DNA of 64,000 nucleotides from an uncultured Alphaproteobacteria bacterium. GTDB lineage: Bacteria > Pseudomonadota > Alphaproteobacteria > Rhodobacterales > Rhodobacteraceae. How positions within the stretch are numbered: the first letter of the stretch is position 1; each line of letters starts with the position of its first letter. The stretch is from positions 93,672 through 157,671 of the forward strand of contig CACJUU010000002.1 in assembly GCA_902596605.1 (NCBI GenBank), given 5' to 3'. Below, in pieces: positions 32,383 to 42,328 of the stretch. The notes under the pieces were generated by a model. It saw only the letters and a list, made by a program, of their open reading frames with translations, was not told the origin of the DNA and ran no database searches. The position numbers were made by a program, and so were the translations under genes.

Positions 32383-34782
32383 TTAGTTGGGTAGCTCAAC
32401 CTCACTTGACTTTTTACTTTTAAGATTCTCGTTATTTTCATAATCAGAGAAATCCCAATCTATACTTTGTAACTTTTCTGTAAGGGCGACTCTCAAAACC
32501 TCTTCAACAGTTGTCACTGGGATAATTTCTAGGTCGTTTTTTACGTTATCAGGGATATCTACCAAATCCTTTGCGTTTTCTTTTGGGATTATGACGGTCT
32601 TTATTCCCCCACGTAATGCTGCAAGGAGTTTTTCTTTCAAACCTCCAATTGGCAACACATTCCCTCGAAGAGTTACCTCTCCAGTCATAGCGACATCTTT
32701 TCTTATTGGTGTCTGTGATAGCATACTTACTATTGAGGTAACCATCGCGATGCCAGCTGATGGGCCATCTTTAGGTGTTGCGCCTTCTGGAACATGCACA
32801 TGAATATCGTACTTGTCAAATAAAGTTGGAATAATACCAAACGATGGTGACCTAGATCGCACAAAGCTCGAGGCAGCATCAATACTCTCTTTCATGACTT
32901 CACCCAGCTTTCCGGTAGATTTCATTCTACCTTTTCCAGGCAACTTTATTGCCTCAATTGAAAGAAGATCACCACCAACTTCAGTCCAGGCCAGACCGGT
33001 TGCGACACCTATTTGATTTTGTTCTTCGGCTAAGCCATATTTGAATTTCTTAACTCCAAGAAGATCGCTTATATTCTTATCATCAACTTTTACAGACTTT
33101 TTCTTATCCTTAATGATGTGTGTTAAAACTTTCCTACATAATTTAGAAATTTCTCTCTCAAGATTTCTTACACCTGCTTCTCTTGTGTAATGGCGAATTA
33201 TTTCATAAAGACCTTTATCCTTGAGTACAAATTCGTTTTCGTTTAAGCCATGATTATCGACTTGCTTTTTAATAAGATGTCTTTTTGCAATCTCGGCCTT
33301 TTCGTCCTCAGTATATCCAGATAGCTGAATGACTTCCATTCTATCAAGTAGTGGTCTGGGCATGTTGTAAGTGTTTGCTGTTGTAATAAACATCACATCT
33401 GACAAGTCATATTCAACCTCTAGATAGTGATCCGAGAAAGTAGAGTTTTGTTCAGGATCCAATACTTCGAGCATTGCGCTGGCAGGATCTCCTCTAAAAT
33501 CATACCCCATTTTATCTATTTCATCTAATAATATCAGTGGGTTAGATGTCTTGGCTTTTTTCATGCTCTGAATGATTTTTCCAGGCATCGATCCTATATA
33601 AGTTCTTCTATGCCCTCTTATTTCACTCTCATCTCTAACTCCGCCTAATGAGATTCTTATAAATTCCCTATTCGTTGCCTTTGCTACCGACTTTCCTAAA
33701 GACGTTTTGCCAACGCCGGGAGGGCCCACGAGACACAATATTGGTCCCTTCAGCTTTTTACTCCGGTGTTGGACAGCTAAGTATTCAATAATTCTTTCCT
33801 TAACTTTCTTAAGACCAAAGTGGTCGTTATCCAAGATTTCTTGAGCATGGTTTAGATCTGATTTTATTCTAGATTTTTTTCTCCAGGGAATAGTCAAAAG
33901 CCAATCCAAATAATTTCTCACAACCGCTGATTCAGCTGACATCGGAGACATTGATTTCAATTTTTTCAACTCAGCAACCGCTTTTTCTTTTGCTTCTTTA
34001 CTAAGTTTTGTTTTATCTATCTTACCTTGGATCTCTGCAATTTCATCTTGCCCTTCAGGACCATCTCCTAACTCTTTTTGGATGGCTTTCATTTGCTCGT
34101 TGAGATAGTACTCCCGCTGGGTTTTCTCCATCTGGTTTTTAACCCTAGTTTTAATCTTTTTTTCTACTCGTAGCACACTCAACTCACCTTGAATAACTTC
34201 AAGAATTTTCTCAAGCCTTTTCTGTACGTCAGAAATCTCAAGAAGCTCCTGTTTTTTTTCAACATTCAAATTAAGGTGTCCTGCTATTGAATCTGACAGC
34301 ATTACAGGATCTGAAGCTTTTCTAATAGCTTCTAAGGATTCTTCCGTTATATTTTTATTAAGCTTTGAGTACCGATCAAATTCCGTTGAAACGGTCCTCC
34401 TCAATGCTTCAATCTCATCACCCTCGAAATTTCTATCGGCAACTTCTTCACAAATTGCCTCGAGGAATTTATTTTTACTTAAAAATTCTGATATCTTCAC
34501 ACGGTGTTTTCCCTCTATCAAAATTTTCACCGCTCCATCAGGTAGTTTTAAGACTTGCAGTACGTTGGCTATTACGCCCACTTTAAAAATACTATCTTCT
34601 CCAGGGTTATCATCTCCAGAATCTTTTTGCGCAACTAGGAGTATTTGTTGCTCAGTTTTCATCACTTCTTCTAAGGCAAGGACCGATTTTTCTCGTCCGA
34701 CAAAAAGTCTCACTATCATGTTTGGGAAAACAACGATGTCTCTTAAGGGTAAAACAGGAATAGGTGATTTAACAGCGCTCAT
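32383..34782 (-). CDS. lon: ATP-dependent protease Lon
   Basis: GPPGVGKTSLGKS Walker A; PKDGPSAG catalytic Ser. Confidence 0.97.
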   Translation of the reverse strand: MSAVKSPIPVLPLRDIVVFPNMIVRLFVGREKSVLALEEVMKTEQQILLVAQKDSGDDNPGEDSIFKVGVIANVLQVLKLPDGAVKILIEGKHRVKISEFLSKNKFLEAICEEVADRNFEGDEIEALRRTVSTEFDRYSKLNKNITEESLEAIRKASDPVMLSDSIAGHLNLNVEKKQELLEISDVQKRLEKILEVIQGELSVLRVEKKIKTRVKNQMEKTQREYYLNEQMKAIQKELGDGPEGQDEIAEIQGKIDKTKLSKEAKEKAVAELKKLKSMSPMSAESAVVRNYLDWLLTIPWRKKSRIKSDLNHAQEILDNDHFGLKKVKERIIEYLAVQHRSKKLKGPILCLVGPPGVGKTSLGKSVAKATNREFIRISLGGVRDESEIRGHRRTYIGSMPGKIIQSMKKAKTSNPLILLDEIDKMGYDFRGDPASAMLEVLDPEQNSTFSDHYLEVEYDLSDVMFITTANTYNMPRPLLDRMEVIQLSGYTEDEKAEIAKRHLIKKQVDNHGLNENEFVLKDKGLYEIIRHYTREAGVRNLEREISKLCRKVLTHIIKDKKKSVKVDDKNISDLLGVKKFKYGLAEEQNQIGVATGLAWTEVGGDLLSIEAIKLPGKGRMKSTGKLGEVMKESIDAASSFVRSRSPSFGIIPTLFDKYDIHVHVPEGATPKDGPSAGIAMVTSIVSMLSQTPIRKDVAMTGEVTLRGNVLPIGGLKEKLLAALRGGIKTVIIPKENAKDLVDIPDNVKNDLEIIPVTTVEEVLRVALTEKLQSIDWDFSDYENNENLKSKKSSEVELPN

Positions 34783-34882
34783 GATATCCTCCGATCTCTC
34801 ACATCATTACATATGATATAGAAATAAAGAAATTCAAGCTTGGCACGTTAGAAATATAGCTGTTTTATTTTTTTCTAAACTA

Positions 34883-35980
34883 TCATTTGAAAAATTGTTT
34901 AGCAAAAGTAGTAAACTCGCCACGTTTTATAAGCTCTCTAATATTTTTCATCAGACCCATATAATAATGTAAATTATGATGAGTCAGTAGCATAGATGCT
35001 AAAATCTCGTTGGAGCGAACCAGATGACTGAGATATCCTCTAGAATAGTTTGAGCAACAATAACAAAAACAAGATTCATCAATTGGACTACTATCCAATT
35101 GATATTGCGCATTCTTTAAGTTAATCGTTCCATTTTTAACAAAAGCTTGACCATTTCTGCCTGATCTTGTGGGAATTACACAGTCGAACATATCTACTCC
35201 TCTCAATACGGCGCCTATAATATCACCAGGCTTACCAACACCCATCAGGTATCTAGGCCTGTCTTTAGGAAAAAAGTCTGTAGAATAATCTAAGACCTCA
35301 AACATCTTTTTTTGAGGCTCTCCAACGGCAAGACCCCCTATAGCATATCCGTCAAAACCAATATCATTAAGATAACGTGAACTTTCTTCTCGTAGATCTT
35401 TAAACATTCCCCCTTGTTGAATTCCAAATAGTATGGAACCATTGGACCCTTTAAATGACGATTTAGACCTCTCAGCCCATCGTGACGACAATTTCATACT
35501 TTTTTCTGCGACTTCTTTTTCTACGGGGAACGGAGTACACTCATCAAAGGCCATAATGATAGTGCTCTTTAATGTTTCCTGAATCATTATTGAGGCTTCA
35601 GGAGTTAGCAAAAACTTCTTGCCATCTATATGAGAACGAAAGGTCACTCCCTTCTCATCTAGTTCCCTGAGCTTTGAAAGGCTCATTACTTGGAAACCTC
35701 CACTATCAGTGAGAATTGGACCTGACCAATTCATAAATTTATTCAAACCTCCTAATTGGTTGACTATTTTTTCTCCAGGCCTAAGCATGAGGTGATAGGT
35801 GTTGCAAAGAAGAATTTGAGCTCCGATTTTTTCAAGCGTTTCTGGAAGCATTGCCTTCACAGTTGCCGCAGTTCCAACCGGCATGAAAACGGGAGTTTCG
35901 ATATAGCCCCTGGCAGTTTTTAATAATCCAGCTCTAGACTTTCCTTCAACGTGAGAAACTGAAAAGTGATTTAGTTTCAT
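34883..35980 (-). CDS. tgt: Queuine tRNA-ribosyltransferase
   Basis: CNTYHLMLRPG; TDSGGFQVMSL; RYLMGVGKP; C-terminal Zn site. Confidence 0.96.
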   Translation of the reverse strand: MKLNHFSVSHVEGKSRAGLLKTARGYIETPVFMPVGTAATVKAMLPETLEKIGAQILLCNTYHLMLRPGEKIVNQLGGLNKFMNWSGPILTDSGGFQVMSLSKLRELDEKGVTFRSHIDGKKFLLTPEASIMIQETLKSTIIMAFDECTPFPVEKEVAEKSMKLSSRWAERSKSSFKGSNGSILFGIQQGGMFKDLREESSRYLNDIGFDGYAIGGLAVGEPQKKMFEVLDYSTDFFPKDRPRYLMGVGKPGDIIGAVLRGVDMFDCVIPTRSGRNGQAFVKNGTINLKNAQYQLDSSPIDESCFCYCCSNYSRGYLSHLVRSNEILASMLLTHHNLHYYMGLMKNIRELIKRGEFTTFAKQFFK

Positions 35981-36049
35981 AATTTAATTCCTCTTGAATT
36001 TCTGTAAGCTTGCAAATATATTGGTGTCAGATAGATGGACTGAGCAACA

Positions 36050-36427
36050 ATGTCACATAATAGTAATAATGTCGAACCGGAATATAAAGATGAGGGGCAA
36101 ATATTAAAGCCATCAACTACTGAGCATCCTCTTTATGGAAAGATAGTCGAGGCTTGTAAGACAGTGTATGATCCGGAAATTCCAGTAAATATTTACGATC
36201 TAGGTTTGATATATACGGTAGAGATAAGTGACGATAATGACGCCAAGATTTTAATGTCATTAACGGCACCTGGCTGTCCAGTTGCTGGTGAAATGCCCGG
36301 ATGGGTATCTGATGCCGTCAAGCCGATAGAGGGGCTTAAGTCTGTGCATGTAGAGATAGTTTGGGAGCCGCAGTGGGGAATGGAAATGATGTCCGATGAG
36401 GCTAGGCTAGAGCTAGGGTTTATGTAA
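36050..36427 (+). CDS. sufT: SufT-like DUF59/MIP18 Fe-S assembly protein
   Basis: VYDPEIPVNIYDLGLIY...LTAPGCPVAGEMPGWV. Confidence 0.9.
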   Translation: MSHNSNNVEPEYKDEGQILKPSTTEHPLYGKIVEACKTVYDPEIPVNIYDLGLIYTVEISDDNDAKILMSLTAPGCPVAGEMPGWVSDAVKPIEGLKSVHVEIVWEPQWGMEMMSDEARLELGFM

Positions 36428-36433
36428 TTTTTA

Positions 36434-36769
36434 ATGAGTAACTTTCTAAGCATAAGTAAATCAGCGGCTAACCATATCCGGAAGATAATGGAGAATGGTG
36501 CTGGAAAAGCATTGAGAATAGGTCTCAAGAAAGGAGGCTGCGCTGGGATGGAATATACAATGGAGTATGTAAATGAAATCTCCGATGCTGACGAGATAAT
36601 TGAAGTAGATGGCGCGAAGGTTGTAATAGCACCAACAGCTCAGATGTTTCTATTTGGAACCGAAATAGATTATGAGAGTGGGCTATTGGAGTCTGGATTT
36701 AAATTTATTAATCCTAATGTTTCAGAAACTTGTGGGTGTGGAGAGTCTATAAAGTTTGATGTCAGCTGA
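36434..36769 (+). CDS. A-type Fe-S carrier (SufA/IscA/ErpA family)
   Basis: GGCAGMEY ... CGCGESI cysteine motif. Confidence 0.93.
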   Translation: MSNFLSISKSAANHIRKIMENGAGKALRIGLKKGGCAGMEYTMEYVNEISDADEIIEVDGAKVVIAPTAQMFLFGTEIDYESGLLESGFKFINPNVSETCGCGESIKFDVS

Positions 36770-36783
36770 ATTTAATTTGGACA

Positions 36784-37503
36784 ATGAAAAATAAATACAA
36801 AATTATAGCAGCTAATTGGAAAATGAATGGATCTGAAGAACTCATGAAAGAGTTCTCGCAATTAACACGTTCAAAATATAACGATATAATCATATGCCCA
36901 CCATTTACGCTTTTAGATCCAGCGAAAACACTTTTACCTGATTTTATAAAAATTGGTGCTCAAAATTGTAGCGAGGAAGAGAAAGGCGCTTTTACAGGAG
37001 AAATATCAGCATCAATGCTGCAAGAGAAAAACGTGTCATACGTTCTGATAGGACACTCCGAGCGTCGAACTTTATTTAACGAGACTGATGATACGATCCT
37101 TAAGAAAGTAAAGGCGGCAATTAAGAGTAAACTTACCCCTATAGTCTGTATTGGCGAAACACTGTTAGAAAAGGAAGCCAACAAAACATTACAAGTACTT
37201 GATAGTCAGATCAATGGATCGCTTGCCAAGATTGAACCTAACGAACACGTTATAGTTGCGTATGAACCTGTTTGGGCAATAGGAACTGGAATGACACCTG
37301 ATGAGAATGAAATAAAAGAAAGTCATCTGTACATCAAAACAAAACTTAACCAACATTTTAATAAAGATATCCCCATTTTATATGGTGGATCAGCTAATTC
37401 AGAAAACTGTAGTCAAATAATTTCAATAGATAATGTTGGAGGCTTGCTCGTAGGTGGAGCCTCGCTAAAAAAACACGATTTTAATGCAATTTGTAACTGT
37501 TAA
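36784..37503 (+). CDS. tpiA: Triose-phosphate isomerase
   Basis: AANWKMNG; IGHSERR; AYEPVWAIGTG; YGGSAN. Confidence 0.96.
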   Translation: MKNKYKIIAANWKMNGSEELMKEFSQLTRSKYNDIIICPPFTLLDPAKTLLPDFIKIGAQNCSEEEKGAFTGEISASMLQEKNVSYVLIGHSERRTLFNETDDTILKKVKAAIKSKLTPIVCIGETLLEKEANKTLQVLDSQINGSLAKIEPNEHVIVAYEPVWAIGTGMTPDENEIKESHLYIKTKLNQHFNKDIPILYGGSANSENCSQIISIDNVGGLLVGGASLKKHDFNAICNC

Positions 37504-39072
37504 CTAAACAAAAGCATCTGGCATAGAGCTTTTCTTTTTAAGAACATATTCTTTAAGCTCTTCTATTTTCGATAACTCAAGTTCAGGGGCTTCATAATTT
37601 TTCAAAAGCTGTTCAGCTTTTTGGTTAGCTTCAAAGGTTAAATCTTTTTCACCTTCTTCTTGCCATGTTTCGAATGGCTTGTAATTCAAAATATCTGAAC
37701 GCCAAAAAGCTGATTTGAAATTTTTTTGCGTATGATCACATCCTAAAAAGTGGCCTCCCGCGCCAACATCTTTAATTGCCTCAAATGCTAAGTTTTCTTC
37801 TTCAACGTCAATACCTTTTGCAAGAGAGTTTAATATTCCTAATTGATCAGCATCCATTATAAATTTTTCTACACTTGCAACTAATCCACCCTCTAACCAC
37901 CCACATGAATGCAACATAAAGTTTACGCCACCCATTAACCCAGCGTGAAGACTATTAGATGTTTCATATGCTGCCTGAGCGTCAGTAATTTTTGAGCCAC
38001 AAAGTCCTCCTCCTGACCTATAGGGGATTTTTAACCGTCTTGCCAACTGTCCAGCTCCATACAGGACTTTTGACGACTCCGGCGTCCCAAATGTTGGCGC
38101 ACCCGAATTCATATCGATAGATGTAACGAAAGTACCAAAAATTACAGGAGCACCCTTTCTTACTAATTGACTATAAGCCACTCCTGCCAGGACTTCTGCT
38201 AAAACTTGTGATAGTGTCCCTGCCACTGTCACGGGTGCCATTGCACCTCCAACAATAAAAGGGGAGATAATACATGCTTGGTTCGCCCTCGCGTATACTT
38301 CCAGAGCACCCATCATTGTCGCATCTAATACCAATGGAGAATTTAGGTTTATCAACGATGTCATTACGGTATTTTCGCTAACAAATTTTTTACCAAAAAT
38401 AATCTCACTCATTTCAACGGAGTCTTCTGCCCTTTCAGGCGCAGTGACTGAACCCATATATGGCTTGTCTGAAAGTGTCATATGCGCAAAAAGCATGTCT
38501 AAATGTCTTTTATTTACTGGAATATCTGTTGGCTCACAAAGAGTTCCTCCCGAGTGATGAATCCATTTTGACATATATGATAATTTTACGAGTTTCTCGA
38601 AATCTGCCATTTCAGCATAGCGCCTACCACGCTCAAGATCTCTAATAAAGGGGGGGCCATACACAGGCGCACACACTAAATTCTTTCCTCCTATTTCAAC
38701 ATTCTTTATCTTGGATCTTGCATGCTGAGTGAAAGTAGCCGGTGCTGTAGAACAAAGCTTGCGCGCTAGACCTTTAGGTATTTTCACCAAATCTCCTTTT
38801 ATATCGGCTCCGGCTTCTTTCCATAATTTTAATGCAAACGCGTTATCAGGGAATTTAACACCAATTTCTGATAGAACTTTTTCAGCGCTATTTTCAATCA
38901 CTTCCAAAGCCTCTTCATTGAGTATTTCGAAATCTGGAATTTTTCTCTCAATATACTTGGAAAACTCTATTTGTTGAGTGGTTCTAGCTTCACGTCTAGC
39001 AGCTCTACCACCCGAACCTTTTCTTGCTCTATTCAATATAAAATACCAATCAGAAATATGTTTTGTTTGCAA
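37504..39072 (-). CDS. Trimethylamine methyltransferase MttB family protein (non-pyrrolysine type)
   Basis: GSGGRAARREAR N-terminus; HSGGTLCEPTDIPV; GVNFMLHSCGWLEGGL; continuous 522-aa ORF. Confidence 0.9.
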   Translation of the reverse strand: MQTKHISDWYFILNRARKGSGGRAARREARTTQQIEFSKYIERKIPDFEILNEEALEVIENSAEKVLSEIGVKFPDNAFALKLWKEAGADIKGDLVKIPKGLARKLCSTAPATFTQHARSKIKNVEIGGKNLVCAPVYGPPFIRDLERGRRYAEMADFEKLVKLSYMSKWIHHSGGTLCEPTDIPVNKRHLDMLFAHMTLSDKPYMGSVTAPERAEDSVEMSEIIFGKKFVSENTVMTSLINLNSPLVLDATMMGALEVYARANQACIISPFIVGGAMAPVTVAGTLSQVLAEVLAGVAYSQLVRKGAPVIFGTFVTSIDMNSGAPTFGTPESSKVLYGAGQLARRLKIPYRSGGGLCGSKITDAQAAYETSNSLHAGLMGGVNFMLHSCGWLEGGLVASVEKFIMDADQLGILNSLAKGIDVEEENLAFEAIKDVGAGGHFLGCDHTQKNFKSAFWRSDILNYKPFETWQEEGEKDLTFEANQKAEQLLKNYEAPELELSKIEELKEYVLKKKSSMPDAFV

Positions 39073-39144
39073 CCATGTGTTATGTTACCTAATGTTGATA
39101 TCAAATAACACCAATTTTATAGATTAAAAAGCCTATAATTCGTC

Positions 39145-40686
39145 ATGATCCTAATTATTGATTTTGGAAGTCAAGTAACTCAACTTATAGCAAGGCGAAT
39201 AAGAGAGCTTAGCGTCTATTGCGAAATTATTCCTTGGGATGCAGATATTCTAAATACTAAATCAATCAGTGAGGCAGAAGCTCTTATATTGTCTGGAGGC
39301 CCAGACTCTACTAGAATAAAGAAAAGCCCTACAGTATCAAAACGAATTTTTGACTTAAACATCCCGATATTAGGCATTTGCTATGGACACCAACTTATCT
39401 GCAAACTGTTAGGCGGTAAGATATCAAAGTCAGAAAAAAGAGAGTTTGGAAAAACAATTATCCGTAAAAAGAGAAAAATCTCATCTTTATTGCTACAAGA
39501 TTTATTCAAAAATAACAAAGAAGAAGTTTGGATGAGTCATGGTGATGCAGTAACTGAATTACCAGAAGGATTTGTAGAACTTGCAAGCTCGGATACCTCT
39601 TCATTTTCAATAATTGGAGATGCTGCTAGAAAGGTGTTTGGTGTCCAGTTTCATCCTGAGGTTGTTCACACAGTAAACGGAAAAAAATTTTTAGAAAACT
39701 TTGTAAACATCGCAAACATTAAAAGAAATTGGACTCCCGTTAAAATAACAAAAAATTTAATTGAAAAACTTAAAAACGAGATAGGAGACGAAAGGGTAAT
39801 TTGTGGCATATCTGGTGGTGTGGATAGCACAGTTACAGCTATGCTATTGCATAGGGCAATCAAAAACAATCTAACATGTATTTTTGTCGATAATGGGCTT
39901 CTTCGGAAGCAAGAAGCTACTCAGATAGAATTTTTTTTCAAAAAGCACTTCAAAATTAAATTAAAAACAGTAAAGGCGAAAAGTCTTTTTTTACAGAATC
40001 TTAAAGGTGTGAGCGATCCTGAAAAGAAGAGAAAAATTATAGGAAAACTTTTTATAAATGTTTTCGAAAGAGAAGCAAAAAAGCTTAAAAATATAAGCTA
40101 TCTGGCACAAGGAACTCTCTATCCTGATGTAATTGAGTCGACGTCAGTGCATGGAAAATCGGCAGCAACTATAAAAAGTCATCATAACGTTGGTGGGTTG
40201 CCCAAAAAAATGAATCTAAAGTTAGTAGAACCATTAAAAGCACTTTTTAAGGATGAGGTTAGAAAAATTGGTTATGAGTTGAAACTCAATAAAACGTTTC
40301 TAGACAGGCACCCGTTCCCCGGACCAGGTTTAGCTATAAGATGCCCCGGTGAAATAACTGCAAAAAAACTGAGCCTTTTGAGAGAAGCAGACAATATTTT
40401 CCTTGAACAACTAAGAAAACACAAATTATACAATAATGTATGGCAAGCATTAGTAATCTTACTGCCTGTTAAAAGCGTAGGCGTGATGGGTGATGCTCGG
40501 ACACACGAGTATAGCTGTGTCCTAAGAGCAGTAAGTAGCACCGATGGGATGACCGCTGACTTCTCTTACTTCAAAAGAGAATTCCTTTCAGAAACAAGCA
40601 ATAAAATTATTAACGAGGTTAAAGGAATAAATAGAGTATTGTTTGATATTACCTCTAAACCGCCGGGGACAATTGAGTGGGAGTAA
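39145..40686 (+). CDS. guaA: GMP synthase (glutamine-hydrolysing)
   Basis: DFGSQVTQLIARRIRE; GICYGHQL; SGGVDSTVTA; C-terminus SKPPGTIEWE. Confidence 0.97.
   Translation: MILIIDFGSQVTQLIARRIRELSVYCEIIPWDADILNTKSISEAEALILSGGPDSTRIKKSPTVSKRIFDLNIPILGICYGHQLICKLLGGKISKSEKREFGKTIIRKKRKISSLLLQDLFKNNKEEVWMSHGDAVTELPEGFVELASSDTSSFSIIGDAARKVFGVQFHPEVVHTVNGKKFLENFVNIANIKRNWTPVKITKNLIEKLKNEIGDERVICGISGGVDSTVTAMLLHRAIKNNLTCIFVDNGLLRKQEATQIEFFFKKHFKIKLKTVKAKSLFLQNLKGVSDPEKKRKIIGKLFINVFEREAKKLKNISYLAQGTLYPDVIESTSVHGKSAATIKSHHNVGGLPKKMNLKLVEPLKALFKDEVRKIGYELKLNKTFLDRHPFPGPGLAIRCPGEITAKKLSLLREADNIFLEQLRKHKLYNNVWQALVILLPVKSVGVMGDARTHEYSCVLRAVSSTDGMTADFSYFKREFLSETSNKIINEVKGINRVLFDITSKPPGTIEWE
40672..40684 (+). 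repeat. att core copy 1 (ATTGAGTGGGAGT) in the guaA 3' end
   Basis: Exact 13-bp match to 44022-44034 and 49208-49220; encodes the terminal IEWE of GuaA. Confidence 0.85.
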
Positions 40687-40746
40687 TCCATACCTAACCA
40701 TAACTAACTAACCCATTGGTTTTATTACACTTTTATAAAATAATAT

Positions 40747-40820
40747 AGTTTCAAACTACTTTCAAAGAGTGTTGATTTTATTACATTTTGTGATAAAACT
40801 TTCAAAGTAAGTTTCAAACT
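40747..40820. repeat. Paired TTTCAAA motifs between guaA and int (candidate arm-type or autoregulatory integrase sites)
   Basis: AGTTTCAAACTACTTTCAAAG (40747-40767) and CTTTCAAAGTAAGTTTCAAACT (40799-40820). Confidence 0.6.
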
Positions 40821-40830
40821 AAATGGATTA

Positions 40831-42135
40831 TTGAATAAAGTGAGTTCTAAAAAACGAGAAATGCACGAAAACCTAAAACTTGGTGCGAATCCACCTCGTT
40901 CTACTCACGCAAATGGACTAACCAGTAAGTTCTACACAGCAGAAGTTGATATATGTGATGGTGCAGTAAAACTCATTAGAACAAAACAATCTGGTGATGT
41001 TTGGCAGATGCGTTGTTGGATTCACGCAGAGAAGAAATACATAAAAAAATCATTACGAACAAAAGATTTAGATTCTGCAAAAACCAAAGGTAGAGAACTT
41101 TACTACACTATGATGGGTAAGGTTTCGGCAGGACAAAAACTATTCACCATTACTGCGAAAGAGTTAGTTGAGAAATACTTGGACTATCAACTTGATAGAG
41201 TTGAGGGTGGTTTCATTACCAAAGGCAGATGGACTACTATTAGAACTCAACTAAATCATTTTCTTGGTTTCATTGGTGATGATAGGAAGTTGGATACTAT
41301 AAAAAGAGAGAAATACAAAGACTACTATATTTACAGACGAAAGATTGCACCCCAAGTCCAAGATGTGACTCTTATAAACGAGAGGGCAAATTTGGGTCAT
41401 ATGTATAAGTTTGCATTAGAAAAAGGTTTCATAACGCAAGATAGATTACCTCTTTGGCAGGAACTCAAACGAGTAAATGTGAATAGCAGAACTTCATTCA
41501 CCAGAGATGATTATAAAACTCTCTATACCTATCTGCGAAACTACACCAAAAAGATTAGTGATGAACGAGAACTCTATAATCGGCAGTTGTTGAGAGATTT
41601 TATCCTTATCCTATCCAATACTGGTTTAAGATTTGGTGAATGTAGGCAGTTGAAGTGGAACTTTATTCAAGTTGTAAAAGGTAAAAACAAATACCCAAAT
41701 GTGCAGATTAGAGTTCCAGCAGCAATCTCAAAAGTTGGAAAAGATAGAACTGCGATTGGTATGCGTGGTGATTTCTTCAACAGAATAAAAACCTATTCCA
41801 AACATACGCACCCACAAGATTACATTTTTGCAGATTTAAATACTGGAGAAATGTTTGGTAGGAAACTTCTATACAAGTATTGGGATTTGATAATGAAAGA
41901 GAGTGGTTTGGGTGAAAGTCCAAACGACTATTCTTACTATTGTCTGCGACACACATTTGCGACTTACAGACTGCAATATGGAAAAGTAGATATAAGAACT
42001 CTGGGTAAGGTAATGGGTTGTTCTGTTCGTTTCATAGAACAGCATTACGATAGTGCAAGAGTTGAGAATATGATGGATTACATAACGCAAGATGTAGAAC
42101 GAGATGATGCGTTTAGTGATGTGATTTTATCGTAA
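40831..42135 (+). CDS. Tyrosine-type site-specific integrase/recombinase
   Basis: NTGLRFGECRQLKW (catalytic Arg), YCLRHTFATYRLQYG, terminal GCSVRFIEQHYDSA with catalytic Tyr; located at the guaA 3' end. Confidence 0.95.
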   Translation: MNKVSSKKREMHENLKLGANPPRSTHANGLTSKFYTAEVDICDGAVKLIRTKQSGDVWQMRCWIHAEKKYIKKSLRTKDLDSAKTKGRELYYTMMGKVSAGQKLFTITAKELVEKYLDYQLDRVEGGFITKGRWTTIRTQLNHFLGFIGDDRKLDTIKREKYKDYYIYRRKIAPQVQDVTLINERANLGHMYKFALEKGFITQDRLPLWQELKRVNVNSRTSFTRDDYKTLYTYLRNYTKKISDERELYNRQLLRDFILILSNTGLRFGECRQLKWNFIQVVKGKNKYPNVQIRVPAAISKVGKDRTAIGMRGDFFNRIKTYSKHTHPQDYIFADLNTGEMFGRKLLYKYWDLIMKESGLGESPNDYSYYCLRHTFATYRLQYGKVDIRTLGKVMGCSVRFIEQHYDSARVENMMDYITQDVERDDAFSDVILS

Positions 42136-42208
42136 TGACATTTTTAAGTTGAGTAGATTGAGTTGTTATAGATAAGAAGTTCCCTAACAAAAAGATTCAA
42201 TGGGGGTA

Positions 42209-42229
42209 GTTTTTTTTACCAAAAAAAAC
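42209..42229. repeat. Perfect inverted repeat G-T8-ACC-A8-C
   Basis: 9-bp arms, 3-nt loop, intergenic between integrase and MBL gene. Confidence 0.6.
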
Positions 42230-42328
42230 ACAGTTGAACATTAGAAAAAAAGTGATAACAATTTGATTAATTAAAAAAAATATATATGTGCATATCAGAA
42301 TTATTGTTAGTAGGGAGAAAATTTTTCA

